From: Novosphingobium sp. AAP83
GTDB taxonomy: Bacteria; Pseudomonadota; Alphaproteobacteria; Sphingomonadales; Sphingomonadaceae
DNA length: 64,000 bases
Direction of reading: 5' to 3'
NCBI RefSeq assembly: GCF_001295795.1
Contig: NZ_LJHY01000022.1
Span: 1-64,000 of the forward strand
The notes under the pieces are model-generated. The model saw nothing but the letters and a program-made list of their open reading frames with translations. It was not told the DNA's origin and did no database searches. Shown piece by piece: positions 46,200 through 58,858 of the stretch (within the stretch, counting starts at the first letter, position 1; each line of letters opens with the position of its first letter). The translations under genes were made by a program, and so were the position numbers.

Positions 46200-47105
46200 T
46201 CAGCGAATCGCCCGCCGCCGCAGCCACAAGATCGACCAGTCCCCACGCACCATCCGCGCGGCCAAACGGAACCCCGCCCGGCGATAGGCGGCCCGCACCG
46301 TCGCCTCCTGCGTTTCCAGCAAACCCGCCAGCAACACGCTGCCGCCCGGCACCACCGCGCCTGCAAAATCGGGAGCGAGTTCCACCAGCGGCCCGGCCAG
46401 AATATTGGCGATCAGCAAGTCATAGGGGCCAGCGGCTTCCAGCAGGGGATGGTCCATCCCCTCGGCGATCACCATCGCCAATTGCCCGCCGCCATCGCCC
46501 AGCGTCACGCCATTGTTGTCGGCATTTTCTGCCACCACCGGACCGCACACCGCATCAATATCGCTCGCCACTGCCCGCGATCTTGGCCACAAATGCAGCC
46601 CTGCAAACGCCAGCAGTCCCGTGCCCGTACCGATATCCGCCAGATTGCGCACCACCACGCCGCTGGCCTTCATGTGGCTCAACATCGCGAGGCATCCGGC
46701 GGTCGTCGCGTGCTGTCCGGTGCCAAACGCCTGACTGGCCGGGATCACGAAGTCGCGAACGCCCGCCTCATCCAGCGCCGGATAGTCAGGCGTATGAACA
46801 TAGAACACACCCTCGCGGATCGGCTCAACGCCCTGCTGGCTCAGCGTCACCCAATCCTCGTCGGGCAATTGTTCCACCAACAGCGTCGGCACCATGCCCG
46901 CAAACAGGGCACCAATCGCCGCACGGTCGGCCTTGTTTGGCTTGCGGTCCAGCCAAGCTTCGAGCTGCCAATCGTCGGGCTTGTCCTCGGCAATCTCGCT
47001 GCCCGCGATCACGATGTCGTGGTCCCAATCCCACGCATCCTCATGCGCCACCAAAGCAGCCTGCACCACATCACGCGGGCCAAAAGCGGTTACTTTCCAG
47101 CTCAT
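46200..47105 (-). CDS. prmA: Ribosomal protein L11 methyltransferase
   Basis: 301 aa SAM-dependent methyltransferase. The N-terminal substrate-recognition domain (~1-110) is followed by the PrmA signature FVIPASQAFGTGQHATTAGCL, motif I LADIGTGTGLLAF and motif IV DLLIANILAGPL. It trimethylates L11 on lysines and the N-terminus. The start overlaps the stop of the metallo-beta-lactamase gene (ATGA). Confidence 0.93.
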   Translation of the reverse strand: MSWKVTAFGPRDVVQAALVAHEDAWDWDHDIVIAGSEIAEDKPDDWQLEAWLDRKPNKADRAAIGALFAGMVPTLLVEQLPDEDWVTLSQQGVEPIREGVFYVHTPDYPALDEAGVRDFVIPASQAFGTGQHATTAGCLAMLSHMKASGVVVRNLADIGTGTGLLAFAGLHLWPRSRAVASDIDAVCGPVVAENADNNGVTLGDGGGQLAMVIAEGMDHPLLEAAGPYDLLIANILAGPLVELAPDFAGAVVPGGSVLLAGLLETQEATVRAAYRRAGFRLAARMVRGDWSILWLRRRAIR

Positions 47106-47995
47106 GGCAGCAGCGCCGCATCAAGCCGCGCGCGAGCAGATTTCACGATCACCCGGCAATCTTCCTTTTTAAACAGCGGTTCAATGCCCGCCATCCGCTG
47201 CGCCACCGCGCTGACGGCAGGGTGCGGGGTCAACACGATGCCGCAGTCCATCTTGTCGATCATGCCAAAGGTTGCGTTGAACATCGCCACCCGCTCGGGA
47301 TGGTCTCTGAAGCGGTACGAGCCCAGTTGCAGCGCCGAGATACTATCAAGATACGTGAACTTCTGGCAGTCCGCGCCCGTGCAGCTTTGCCACGTCCAGC
47401 TTGTCGAACCCTCAGTATGCCCGGGCGTTGCCAGCATAGTCAGGCGCAGCGGTCCGGCATGCAGGGTCTGCCCGGCCTTCATCAAGCGGTCGGGTGTGAC
47501 CGGATCGAAGCCGTGGATCTCCTGTACTTGCGGATCGGCGGGGCTAACCGTGCCGCTGCGAAAAATTGCCTCCGCCGCGTCACGCACCACAACTTCTGCA
47601 CCGGTCGCCTCCTTCAGGAACGCCAGACCGCCCACGTGATCAAAGTGTTCGTGACTCGAAATGATCCAGCGCACGTCCTTGGGATCGAACCCTGCGGCCT
47701 TGATGTTCGCAAGGATTTGCGGCGCGGCTTCGCGGGTGGCGGAATCAATCAGCACATGGCCCTTGGGTGATGTCAGCAGCAGCACGGTGACGTTGCATGT
47801 GCCTACATACCAGACATTGCCAAAGACGCGGACCGGCGGGGCGGGATCGTCAAACGTCTCCTTGCCCTTGCACTGCTCGATAAAGCGCTGGCCCGCTGCC
47901 GGGTCGGCTGCTCGGGGGGCTGCAAGGACCGGAGTGGCGAAGATAAGTGCAAAGAATTGGGCGATGCTGCAAAACAGCAGTGGACGAATGGTCAT
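47102..47995 (-). CDS. Subclass B3 metallo-beta-lactamase
   Basis: 297 aa with signal peptide (ALIFATPVLA, cleavage ~25). Zinc ligands follow the B3 plan: H115-E-H117-F-D119-H120 (HEHFDH), H193 (PGHTEGSTSW) and H258 (LLTPHP-like VLTPHP). The N-terminal VWYVGTCNVTVLLLTSPKGHVLIDS is typical of periplasmic B3 enzymes, and chromosomal B3 enzymes occur in several sphingomonads. It may hydrolyse carbapenems and other beta-lactams, though some relatives are weak lactamases or quorum lactonases. First gene of an operon with prmA. Confidence 0.85.
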   Translation of the reverse strand: MTIRPLLFCSIAQFFALIFATPVLAAPRAADPAAGQRFIEQCKGKETFDDPAPPVRVFGNVWYVGTCNVTVLLLTSPKGHVLIDSATREAAPQILANIKAAGFDPKDVRWIISSHEHFDHVGGLAFLKEATGAEVVVRDAAEAIFRSGTVSPADPQVQEIHGFDPVTPDRLMKAGQTLHAGPLRLTMLATPGHTEGSTSWTWQSCTGADCQKFTYLDSISALQLGSYRFRDHPERVAMFNATFGMIDKMDCGIVLTPHPAVSAVAQRMAGIEPLFKKEDCRVIVKSARARLDAALLP

Positions 47996-48149
47996 GAGCG
48001 TTGTTTAGGGGGCAGCGCAAGCGTGCGCAACGGTGTGTCCTTATTTACATCTCTCTCGCGCTTGCACGGTCGATCATTTCGACTAATACGAATCGCATCC
48101 CGATCGCGGCTCATTCCGCTATCTATGTTGACTTCAAGGGGGTTTGTTC

Positions 48150-48575
48150 ATGGCGCAGGCGCGCAAAGCACGGCCAATTTCGCCGCATCTCCAAATTTGG
48201 CGCTGGGGTCCGGCCATGCTGGTATCCATCCTGCACCGCGTAACCGGCAATGGTCTGGCCTTTGCAGGGCTTGGCCTGTTGCTGTGGTGGATCGGTGCGC
48301 TGGCGAGTGGGCCGGAAAGCTACCAGTCCTTCCTCGATTACACGTGGACCGGCGCAGGCGGCAGGCTTCAGGCTTTCACCGCAATCCTCGGGAAAGTTGT
48401 CCTGATCGGGCTGACATGGGCTTTCTTCCAGCACGCCGCTTCGGGTATCCGTCATCTCATCCTCGATATCGGAGCAGGGTACGAGCTGGAAACAAACGCG
48501 CGCTGGTCCGTCATCACGATTGTCTTTTCGGCAATTGCCACCATCGCTTTGTGGGCCTTCCTGCTGCTGCGCTAA
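48150..48575 (+). CDS. sdhC: Succinate dehydrogenase cytochrome b556 subunit
   Basis: 141 aa from ATG 48150 (AAGGGGG upstream). Three membrane helices. Quinone-site residues S26/H29/R30 region in SILHRVTGNGL and haem ligand H95 in FFQHAASGIRHL. Anchor of complex II; first gene of sdhCDA. Note that no sdhB is found after sdhA. Confidence 0.94.
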   Translation: MAQARKARPISPHLQIWRWGPAMLVSILHRVTGNGLAFAGLGLLLWWIGALASGPESYQSFLDYTWTGAGGRLQAFTAILGKVVLIGLTWAFFQHAASGIRHLILDIGAGYELETNARWSVITIVFSAIATIALWAFLLLR

Positions 48576-48615
48576 GCGCCGGCGGGATTTGGCATTTTGA
48601 AAGAGGCATCACCTA

Positions 48616-48999
48616 ATGGGTAACGGCACCTCAATTGGTCGCGTCCGGGGCCTTGGCTCCAGCCACCAAGGCACGCACCACTGGCTAACCTCACGCCTGA
48701 CGGCTGTGGGCAATCTCGTTCTGATCACTTTCCTGATCGTCAGCCTCGCTTTGCTGCCAGACTATGCTTACGCCACTGTGCGGGGCTGGGTTGCGCGGCC
48801 ACTGCCATCGATCGCGCTGATCCTGATCATGATCAACACCTTCACCCACGCACGTATGGGCGTTCAGGTCATGTTGGAGGATTATATCCACGGCGAAGGC
48901 GGCAAGATCGCTGCCTGGCTTCTGGTCAACATCGTACCGTTCGCTGGCGCCGCTTTCGGCGTGTTCTCGGTTCTTCGTATCGCCTTGGGAGGCGCATAA
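48616..48999 (+). CDS. sdhD: Succinate dehydrogenase membrane anchor subunit
   Basis: 127 aa, three membrane helices, with N-terminal RVRGLGSSHQGTHHWLTSRL typical of alphaproteobacterial SdhD and haem ligand H78 in INTFTHARMGVQVMLEDYIH. It binds haem b with SdhC. It ends 3 bp before sdhA. Confidence 0.93.
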   Translation: MGNGTSIGRVRGLGSSHQGTHHWLTSRLTAVGNLVLITFLIVSLALLPDYAYATVRGWVARPLPSIALILIMINTFTHARMGVQVMLEDYIHGEGGKIAAWLLVNIVPFAGAAFGVFSVLRIALGGA

Positions 49000-49002
49000 G
49001 TC

Positions 49003-50823
49003 ATGGCTTCCAGTTCCACCCAGCCTTCCTACAAGATCATTGACCACACTTACGACACCGTCGTCGTCGGTGCGGGCGGATCAGGCCTGCGTGCCACGAT
49101 GGGCTCGGCCCAGGCCGGCTTGCGCACCGCTTGCATCACCAAGGTTTTCCCAACGCGGTCGCACACCGTTGCCGCGCAAGGCGGCATTGCCGCTTCGCTC
49201 GGAAACAACAGCCCGGACCACTGGACCTGGCACATGTACGACACCGTCAAGGGGTCTGACTGGTTGGGCGACCAAGACGCGATTGAATACATGGTGCGCG
49301 AAGCACCTGCTGCGGTTTACGAACTTGAGCATGCAGGCGTTCCCTTCAGCCGCAACGCCGAAGGGACGATCTACCAGCGTCCGTTCGGCGGCCACATGCA
49401 GAACATGGGCGAAGGTCCGCCGGTACAGCGCACTTGCGCTGCGGCTGACCGTACCGGCCACGCCATGCTTCACGCACTCTACCAGCAGAGCCTGAAGTAC
49501 GACGCGGATTTCTTCATCGAATACTTTGCCATCGATCTGATCATGGAAAACGGCGTGTGCCGTGGCGTGATTGCGCTCTGCATGGACGATGGTTCGATCC
49601 ACCGCTTCCGTGGCCATGCTGTGGTGCTGGCTACAGGCGGTTATGGCCGTTCGTACTTTACTGCAACTTCGGCCCATACTTGCACCGGCGACGGTGGCGG
49701 CATGGTGCTGCGCGCCGGTTTGCCGCTGCAAGACATGGAATTCGTCCAATTCCACCCCACCGGCATCTACGGTGCAGGCGTTCTGATTACCGAAGGCGCG
49801 CGCGGCGAGGGTGGTTATCTGACCAACTCCGAAGGCGAACGCTTCATGGAGCGCTATGCCCCATCGGCAAAAGACCTTGCATCGCGTGACGTGGTGTCGC
49901 GTTCGATGGCTCTGGAAATCCGCGAAGGTCGCGGCGTTGGTCCGCACAAGGACCACATCTTCCTGCACCTCGATCATATCGACCAGAACGTGTTGGCCGA
50001 GCGTCTGCCGGGCATCACAGAGAGCGGCAAAATCTTTGCCGGTGTCGATCTGACCCGCCAGCCTTTGCCGGTGGTGCCGACCGTGCACTACAACATGGGC
50101 GGCATTCCGTGTAACTATCACGGCGAAGTCGTGACCATCGGTGCAGACGGCAACCCCGAAACGATCATTTCGGGCCTCTTCGCCGTTGGTGAAGCTGCTT
50201 GCGTTTCGGTCCACGGTGCGAACCGTCTGGGTTCGAACTCGCTGATCGATCTGGTCGTGTTTGGCCGCGCTACCGGCCTGCGTCTCAAGGAACTGATCAA
50301 GCCGGGCACAGCCCACGCCTCGCTTCCCAAGGACAGCGCTGATCTGGCGCTCGGTCGTCTCGATCACTTCCGCCATGCCAAGGGCGGCTCGCCCACCGCA
50401 GAAGTGCGCACCGAAATGCAGCGCACGATGTCGATGCATGCTGCAGTGTTCCGCACCGATGAGCTAATGGCAGAAGGCAAGATCAAGCTTGCTGATACTT
50501 ATAAGCGCATGGAAGACATCAATGTTTCGGACAGCTCGCTGATCTGGAACACCGATCTGGTCGAAACGCTCGAACTCGACAACTTGATCAGCCAAGCTGC
50601 TGTGACGATGCATTCGGCCTATAACCGCAAGGAAAGTCGTGGTGCCCATGCGCACGAAGATTTCCCTGATCGCAACGATGCCGAATGGATGAAGCACACC
50701 GCAGCCTGGTTTGATGGCTGGGGCGGCAAGGGTGGAGAAATCAAGATCGATTACCGCCCGGTCCACGAATATACGCTGACCGACGACGTCGAGTACATCA
50801 AGCCCAAGAAGCGCGTGTACTGA
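49003..50823 (+). CDS. sdhA: Succinate dehydrogenase flavoprotein subunit
   Basis: 606 aa. FAD-binding [12 protein letters not shown], covalent flavin H54 in [11 protein letters not shown], substrate segments [23 protein letters not shown], and [17 protein letters not shown], and C-terminal [11 protein letters not shown]. Oxidises succinate to fumarate in the TCA cycle and respiratory chain. A strong hairpin follows 52 bp later, and the iron-sulfur subunit gene sdhB is not next in line. Confidence 0.97.
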   Translation: MASSSTQPSYKIIDHTYDTVVVGAGGSGLRATMGSAQAGLRTACITKVFPTRSHTVAAQGGIAASLGNNSPDHWTWHMYDTVKGSDWLGDQDAIEYMVREAPAAVYELEHAGVPFSRNAEGTIYQRPFGGHMQNMGEGPPVQRTCAAADRTGHAMLHALYQQSLKYDADFFIEYFAIDLIMENGVCRGVIALCMDDGSIHRFRGHAVVLATGGYGRSYFTATSAHTCTGDGGGMVLRAGLPLQDMEFVQFHPTGIYGAGVLITEGARGEGGYLTNSEGERFMERYAPSAKDLASRDVVSRSMALEIREGRGVGPHKDHIFLHLDHIDQNVLAERLPGITESGKIFAGVDLTRQPLPVVPTVHYNMGGIPCNYHGEVVTIGADGNPETIISGLFAVGEAACVSVHGANRLGSNSLIDLVVFGRATGLRLKELIKPGTAHASLPKDSADLALGRLDHFRHAKGGSPTAEVRTEMQRTMSMHAAVFRTDELMAEGKIKLADTYKRMEDINVSDSSLIWNTDLVETLELDNLISQAAVTMHSAYNRKESRGAHAHEDFPDRNDAEWMKHTAAWFDGWGGKGGEIKIDYRPVHEYTLTDDVEYIKPKKRVY

Positions 50824-50875
50824 TTGCTCTAATCTGGTCCGGCAGGGCCAGGCTATCGCCGAACTTTCAAATTGC

Positions 50876-50904
50876 TTGCGCCGGGATCATGAATCCCGGC
50901 GCAA
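50876..50904. terminator. Strong hairpin after sdhA
   Basis: A perfect 12-bp stem, TTGCGCCGGGAT (50876-50887) and ATCCCGGCGCAA (50893-50904), with a 5-base loop between convergent genes. It closes the sdhCDA operon. Confidence 0.65.
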
Positions 50905-50940
50905 TGCGTCTGTGGCGGCGTGATGCTTTGGCGAGGCGGT

Positions 50941-51624
50941 TCAGTTAATTGGCTGAACGACGGGCCGAGATTCGAACTTTACTGTTTTGCTCTTGGCTTT
51001 CTTTGCTGCTTTGGACCTGCGGTCTTTTAAAGTCTTGGCTGTTGGCTTGTCATCATCCGGCTTCTCAGCCTTGCCTTCTGATGCCACTGCATCACGCTGT
51101 GCCCATAGACTTTTTGCATCTGCGGGGCTGGCACTGCGCGCTGGATACTTGCATCCGCGTTGCTGCCCGATGCCTTTCAGAAACGCACGACGGGCAGAGC
51201 CTGCGTATATGGCTTCATCCCATTTGCGTTCATGCCCGCTTGCCCCGCTGAGTTCGCGGATGAGGCCGCCAAACGGAATGAGCGAGCGAATGACGGATTG
51301 GGCAGCGTTTCCAACGCTGACTTTTGCACCGCCATCATCGCGGGCGATATCGATATCGTCGCCCAAGACCGCATCAAGCTGCACGATCTCGCTTGTGATT
51401 GCGGGGCAACGTGTCATTCCCGCCAGGCTATAAGGCTTTTCACGAGACGTCACGAGGATTGCAGGTATTTCATCTTTTTTCAGGTTCAAGTCGCTGAGCG
51501 GTGTGGCGGCGACATCGCCTACAGACACTTGATCTTGCGTGATTGCTGTCTGCGCAGATGCAGGGACTGCAAAGACGCATGAGCAAGTAAGAAGTGTGAA
51601 CCGAAGAGCTTTGGTGAATTTCAT
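50941..51624 (-). CDS. Exported hypothetical protein, 227 aa
   Basis: Start at ATG 51624 with AAAGAGG upstream. Signal peptide (MKFTKALRFTLLTCSCVFAV PASAQ, cleavage ~25). The mature part has a conserved-looking core (ITSEIVQLDAVLGDDIDIAR, SVIRSLIPFGGLIRELSGAS, ARRAFLKGIGQQRGCK) and a long Lys/Ala/Asp-rich, probably disordered C-terminus. The phrase LIPFGGLIRELSGA is familiar from sphingomonad periplasmic proteins of unknown function. No function assigned. Confidence 0.7.
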   Translation of the reverse strand: MKFTKALRFTLLTCSCVFAVPASAQTAITQDQVSVGDVAATPLSDLNLKKDEIPAILVTSREKPYSLAGMTRCPAITSEIVQLDAVLGDDIDIARDDGGAKVSVGNAAQSVIRSLIPFGGLIRELSGASGHERKWDEAIYAGSARRAFLKGIGQQRGCKYPARSASPADAKSLWAQRDAVASEGKAEKPDDDKPTAKTLKDRRSKAAKKAKSKTVKFESRPVVQPIN

Positions 51625-51687
51625 AAATGCCTCTTTACGTCGTAGAAGCTTTCTGAAGCCCTTCGGTTCCACAATAACGGCGATGAC

Positions 51688-52542
51688 CTATTTGAATGTA
51701 TCGCATTGATCTTCGTTGCCGGTTTCAATACCTGTTTTCAGCCATTGCATGCGTTGGGCCGCGCTGCCGTGGGTAAAGGCATCTTCAACCGGACGGCGAC
51801 CGGCAGCTTTCATCAGGGTGTCATCACCAATCTGGTGTGCTGCACGCATACCTTCTTCGATATCGCCCGCTTCAATACGATCACGATTGCGACCTGCCCA
51901 AACGCCTGCATAGCAATCAGCCTGCAATTCCAGCGCGACGGAGAGGCGGTTCGCCTCGCTCGGGCTGCGCTGCTGCAATTGCCGCACCTGGGTGGAGGTG
52001 CCGAGCACGTTCTGGATATGGTGGCCATATTCGTGCGCCATCACATAGACTCGCGCAAAATCGCCGCCTGCGCCCATGCGCTGGTCCATTTCGGTAAAGA
52101 AGTCGGTGTCGATATAGATGCCGTTGTCGGCCGGGCAATAGAATGGCCCCATTGCACTTTGCGCCGCACCGCAGCCAGAATTGCCTGCTTGCGAATAGAA
52201 CGTCAGCTTTGGCGGCTGGAAGGCGATGTTGGCTTGAGCGAACAAAGGTGTCCACGTTTTGTTGAGCGATGACAGCGCATTACAGCTTTCGCGGCTGAAT
52301 TCGTTGACCGAGCAGCTTTCTTCCAGGGTAGAGCCGCCTTGCTGTGGCGCTGGTGCGTTGACCTGCGTCTGCTGCAATGTGCCCAGCATTTGCGCCGGGT
52401 CTACTCCGAAAACGAGAGCGGCAATCAGCGCTATGACGATCGAGCCGCACCCTAGTTTGCCGCCGCCACCCATCGGAAAGCGTCCACCACCACCGCGTTG
52501 GTCTTCAACGTTAATGGAGTTATCAAAATCGTCGAGCCGCAT
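51688..52542 (-). CDS. YpfJ-like neutral zinc metallopeptidase
   Basis: 284 aa from ATG 52542 (GAAGGGG upstream). A Gly-rich N-terminus (RGGGGRFPMGGGGKLG) is followed by one membrane helix (~32-48) and a periplasmic peptidase domain with H170-E171-Y-G-H174-H and a second acidic element ELQADCYAGVWA. Members are DUF-type predicted metallopeptidases of unknown substrate, near-universal in alphaproteobacteria. Cysteines in SCSVNEF, SCNAL, GCGAAQ and FYCPADN probably form disulfides. Confidence 0.88.
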   Translation of the reverse strand: MRLDDFDNSINVEDQRGGGGRFPMGGGGKLGCGSIVIALIAALVFGVDPAQMLGTLQQTQVNAPAPQQGGSTLEESCSVNEFSRESCNALSSLNKTWTPLFAQANIAFQPPKLTFYSQAGNSGCGAAQSAMGPFYCPADNGIYIDTDFFTEMDQRMGAGGDFARVYVMAHEYGHHIQNVLGTSTQVRQLQQRSPSEANRLSVALELQADCYAGVWAGRNRDRIEAGDIEEGMRAAHQIGDDTLMKAAGRRPVEDAFTHGSAAQRMQWLKTGIETGNEDQCDTFK

Positions 52543-52637
52543 GCAATGCCCCTTCATTTACGTTTGCGACTGGACAAGCGCGGCTTAGCCCGCGATGCCA
52601 GAGATGTCTTGTTACGCAGAATAACTGGAGTACGCGA

Positions 52638-53423
52638 ATGTTCCTGAACGGCAAATGTGCGCTCGTTACCGGCTCTACTTCAGGGATTGGCTTGGCCTAT
52701 GCGCGAGCCTTGGCGGCAGAAGGCGCACATGTGGTGCTGAACGGCTTTGGTGATGCTGCGGAAATCGCAGAATTGTGTGAAGAATTGGCCACGACGAGCG
52801 GCGGTCGCGCGATCTATGCTCCGGCTGACCTGACGCGGCGCGAAGGCACCGAGGCGATGATGGCAGCAGCGCTGGCAGAGTTCGGCGCAATCGATATCCT
52901 GATCAACAATGCCGGAATGCAGCACGTTGCACCGGTTGAGGAGTTTCCGGTTGAGAAATGGGACGCGATTATCGCCTTGAACCTGACATCGGCGTTTGAC
53001 GCTTGTCGCTTGGCGATTCCGGGCATGAAGGCCAAAGGTTGGGGGCGGATCATTTTTACCGCTTCGGCACATTCGCTCACTGCCTCTCCGTTCAAAGCGG
53101 CCTATGTATCGGCCAAGCACGGGGTTGCCGGGTTGGCCAAGACGCTTGCTTTGGAGCTGGCGACGCATGGCGTCACGGCCAATTGCATAAGTCCCGGCTA
53201 TGTCTGGACGCCGCTGGTCGAGAACCAGATCCCCGATACCATGAAGGCGCGGGGGATGACGCGCGAGCAAGTGATCAACGATGTAATGCTCGTGCGCCAA
53301 CCCACCAAGGAGTTTGTGCAGCCCGAAGACTTGGCCGCCTTGGCGTTGTTCCTGTGCCGTCATGAGGCACGGAATGTTACGGGGGCAAATTATAACATGG
53401 ATGGCGGATGGGTGGCGGAATAA
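52638..53423 (+). CDS. 3-Hydroxybutyrate dehydrogenase (SDR family)
   Basis: 261 aa classical short-chain dehydrogenase. Cofactor motif TGSTSGIG (11-18), NNAG (90-93), catalytic S143, Y156 and K160. The close match in layout to D-3-hydroxybutyrate dehydrogenases (GMQHVAPVEEFPVEKWDAII, SPGYVWTPLVENQI, NYNMDGGW) supports oxidation of 3-hydroxybutyrate to acetoacetate, as needed for use of poly-hydroxybutyrate. Monocistronic and divergent from the zinc peptidase gene. Confidence 0.88.
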   Translation: MFLNGKCALVTGSTSGIGLAYARALAAEGAHVVLNGFGDAAEIAELCEELATTSGGRAIYAPADLTRREGTEAMMAAALAEFGAIDILINNAGMQHVAPVEEFPVEKWDAIIALNLTSAFDACRLAIPGMKAKGWGRIIFTASAHSLTASPFKAAYVSAKHGVAGLAKTLALELATHGVTANCISPGYVWTPLVENQIPDTMKARGMTREQVINDVMLVRQPTKEFVQPEDLAALALFLCRHEARNVTGANYNMDGGWVAE

Positions 53424-53537
53424 GGGTCCATCAGCCAATGATGTAAAGTTCTGTTCATGCCTGAAGGTCCATTGGGAACTTGCAAGGCAGTGAAGGTTTT
53501 GAGAACAAGGCATACAGTGAAACGTGTGGGGACGGTG

Positions 53538-56592
<3,055 letters not shown>

Positions 56593-56617
56593 GCATCGCC
56601 CGGTTGAGCATCACAAG

Positions 56618-57805
56618 GTGACGCCCCCGGCGCGCGTACAGGCAGCGATTGATATTCTCGATGCGGTGATTGATGCCGCGCGGGGGCAAGGCGCTTCGGC
56701 TGACCGGGTTGCGGCAGAATGGTTCCGGGCGCGGCGTTTTGTCGGATCCAAAGACCGTCGCGCCATCCGTGATCTGGTGTGGAACGCGATCAGGGCTTGT
56801 GGCGACGTGCCGATCAATGGCCGGGCGGCAATGCTGCGTCTGGCCAAGGGCGATGCCACACTCGCCGCTTTGTTTGACGGATCAAACTATGGCCCCGCAG
56901 CCTTCGCTGGCGATGAGCTGGTGGCCGATGCCGGTATCGCACCCGCTTGGCTGGTCGATCAGATGACTGCCTCCGGGCTGACCGGTGATGAACAGGCAGC
57001 GCTGTTGGGCCGGGCACCATTGGACTTGCGGGCAAATACGCTAAAAATCACACGCGACGAATTGCGCCTGCGTTTGCCCACGGAATCAGAACACACGGCA
57101 GCTCCAAATGCCTTGCGCCTTCCTTCGGGAACAGCCGCGGAAAGCTGGCCGGAGTTTGCCGAAGGCCTGTTCGAGATACAGGATAGCGGCAGCCAGATCG
57201 CGTGCATGGCACTGAACGTGCAACCGGGTGAGGCTGTGGTTGACTTGTGCGCAGGCGCGGGCGGCAAAACGCTTGGGCTGGGCGCAGCCATGCGCAACAC
57301 CGGCCAATTGCTCGCCTGCGACATTGACCGGGCGCGGCTTGCCCGCTTGCCAGACCGCGCCGCGCGGGCTGGAGTGCTTGTCGAAAGCCGCTTGCTTGAC
57401 CCGGGGCGTGAGCTTGGCGCGTTGGACGATTGGGTGGGCAAGGCTGACGCGGTGATGATCGATGCGCCCTGTTCGGGCACCGGCACTTGGCGTCGGAATC
57501 CTGAAGCGCGGTGGCGGTTAAATGCCAAGGCGCTGGCACGCTACCATGCGATGCAAGCCAATGTGCTGGATATGGGGGCAAAGCTTGTGCGGCCCGGCGG
57601 GCGGCTTACCTATGTGGTGTGTTCGCTGCTGGATGCCGAGGGGGCAGGGCGGGTCGATACCTTCCTAAATGCGAACCCTGATTGGGATAGCGGTCTGCCA
57701 GAGCTTCCTGCCGGTCGTCCGCATGGAAAAGGATGGCGGCTTACGCCCTTTCAAGAGGGTACTGACGGGTTTTTCTTCGCAACGCTCATTCGGCGTGTTA
57801 ACTGA
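56618..57805 (+). CDS. 16S rRNA m5C methyltransferase RsmB-like
   Basis: 395 aa starting at GTG 56618. An N-terminal NusB-like helical domain (~1-120) precedes the NOL1/NOP2/Sun methyltransferase domain: motif I VVDLCAGAGGKTLGLGAAM, motif IV DAPCSGTGTWRRNPE with a catalytic-type Cys, and motif VI YVVCSLLDAEG, where many relatives have the second Cys in STCS. The enzyme methylates cytosine C5 in rRNA. Twenty-five bp after guaB. Confidence 0.85.
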   Translation: MTPPARVQAAIDILDAVIDAARGQGASADRVAAEWFRARRFVGSKDRRAIRDLVWNAIRACGDVPINGRAAMLRLAKGDATLAALFDGSNYGPAAFAGDELVADAGIAPAWLVDQMTASGLTGDEQAALLGRAPLDLRANTLKITRDELRLRLPTESEHTAAPNALRLPSGTAAESWPEFAEGLFEIQDSGSQIACMALNVQPGEAVVDLCAGAGGKTLGLGAAMRNTGQLLACDIDRARLARLPDRAARAGVLVESRLLDPGRELGALDDWVGKADAVMIDAPCSGTGTWRRNPEARWRLNAKALARYHAMQANVLDMGAKLVRPGGRLTYVVCSLLDAEGAGRVDTFLNANPDWDSGLPELPAGRPHGKGWRLTPFQEGTDGFFFATLIRRVN

Positions 57806-57859
57806 CCGCTTATGCAGGCGGGTTCATTCAGCGGTAGTCGCCGGCTCAAGGAGTGCTTG

Positions 57860-58363
57860 ATGCGTTACGCCCCCGTTGCAGTTGCCCTTTCGCTCGTCGT
57901 CGCCATGACCGGCAGCATGGGTTCTGCCAGGATTACGGTGATAAACCCGCATGCTGATGCCTTGATATCTGATGGGCGTATCGCTTTGGCCAAAGGCGAT
58001 GTTGGCACCGCGACTGACAATTTTGAAGCGGCTCTGGCGATTGATCCTGCCAATCCTGCCCCTTTGATCGGCTTGGCCGAGGCATCGCGGCGCGATGGTA
58101 TGCAGGGCAAGGCGATCCGGTATTACCGGCAGGCGCTGGAGCGCGATCCCAACAATGTCGTCGCCATTTCGGGTGAAGGCGGGGCTATGGTTGAAAAGGG
58201 CGCACTGGAAAAGGCGCGCCGCAATCTGATCAGGCTTGAAGGCTTGTGCGGCAAGGGCTGCGCTGAAACCGCAGATCTTGCCGCTGCTATTGCACGCGGT
58301 CCGGCACCACGCGTTGTCTCGGCCGAAGCCATCAAGCCCGAGCCGCAGGTTGAAAGCAACTAG
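57860..58363 (+). CDS. Exported TPR protein
   Basis: 167 aa from ATG 57860 with AAGGAG upstream. Signal peptide (VALSLVVAMTGSMGSA). About three TPR units (DALISDGRIALAKGDVGTAT DNFEAALAIDP, LIGLAEASRRDGMQGKAIRY YRQALERDP and a third). The C-terminus has two Cys (LCGKGC) and a Pro/Glu tail. A periplasmic scaffold of unknown partner. Confidence 0.8.
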   Translation: MRYAPVAVALSLVVAMTGSMGSARITVINPHADALISDGRIALAKGDVGTATDNFEAALAIDPANPAPLIGLAEASRRDGMQGKAIRYYRQALERDPNNVVAISGEGGAMVEKGALEKARRNLIRLEGLCGKGCAETADLAAAIARGPAPRVVSAEAIKPEPQVESN

Positions 58364-58372
58364 CTCCCCGCG

Positions 58373-58858
58373 TCAAATCAGCTCACGAAATTCGTCGACA
58401 ATCTGGCGGTAGACGCGCTTTTTGAACGGCACGATCAGGTCGGGCAACAGGTCCGGTTCCACCCAGCGCCACTCGTTGAATTCGGGATGCTCATGGGCAT
58501 CGATACGGATGTCAGCGTCTTCGCCTGCAAAGCGCAGAAGCAGCCATTTCTGGCGCTGCCCGCGATATTTTCCGCCCCACAACCTGCCCAGCAGTTCGTC
58601 AGGTAGATCGTAGAAATGTTCTTCTCGGCTTTCGGCGATGATCGTAACGAGCTTAGGCGAAACGCCGGTTTCTTCGGCCAGTTCGCGCAAGGCGGCGGGG
58701 TGAAGGTCTTCCCCATCGTCAATCCCGCCCTGTGGCATTTGCCAGGCATCACCTTCTTTATTGTCGATCCGCTTGCCTACGAACACAAGGCCCGAGGCAT
58801 TGACCAGCATGATTCCAACACAAGGGCGGTAAGGAAGCCCGGCGATTTGATCGTTCAT
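58373..58858 (-). CDS. rppH: RNA pyrophosphohydrolase (Nudix)
   Basis: 161 aa. The Nudix box at residues 44-66 begins GGIDDGEDL and ends RELAEETGV. Flanks YRPCVGIMLVN, WQMPQGG and the C-terminal FKKRVYRQIVDEF are typical of RppH, which removes pyrophosphate from mRNA 5' ends to start decay. The start overlaps the stop of the upstream esterase gene (ATGA). Confidence 0.92.
   Translation of the reverse strand: MNDQIAGLPYRPCVGIMLVNASGLVFVGKRIDNKEGDAWQMPQGGIDDGEDLHPAALRELAEETGVSPKLVTIIAESREEHFYDLPDELLGRLWGGKYRGQRQKWLLLRFAGEDADIRIDAHEHPEFNEWRWVEPDLLPDLIVPFKKRVYRQIVDEFRELI

Noticed and set aside
49081..50439. 452-codon open frame antisense to sdhA
   Set aside because: Shadow frame with His/Arg-rich composition and no family signature.
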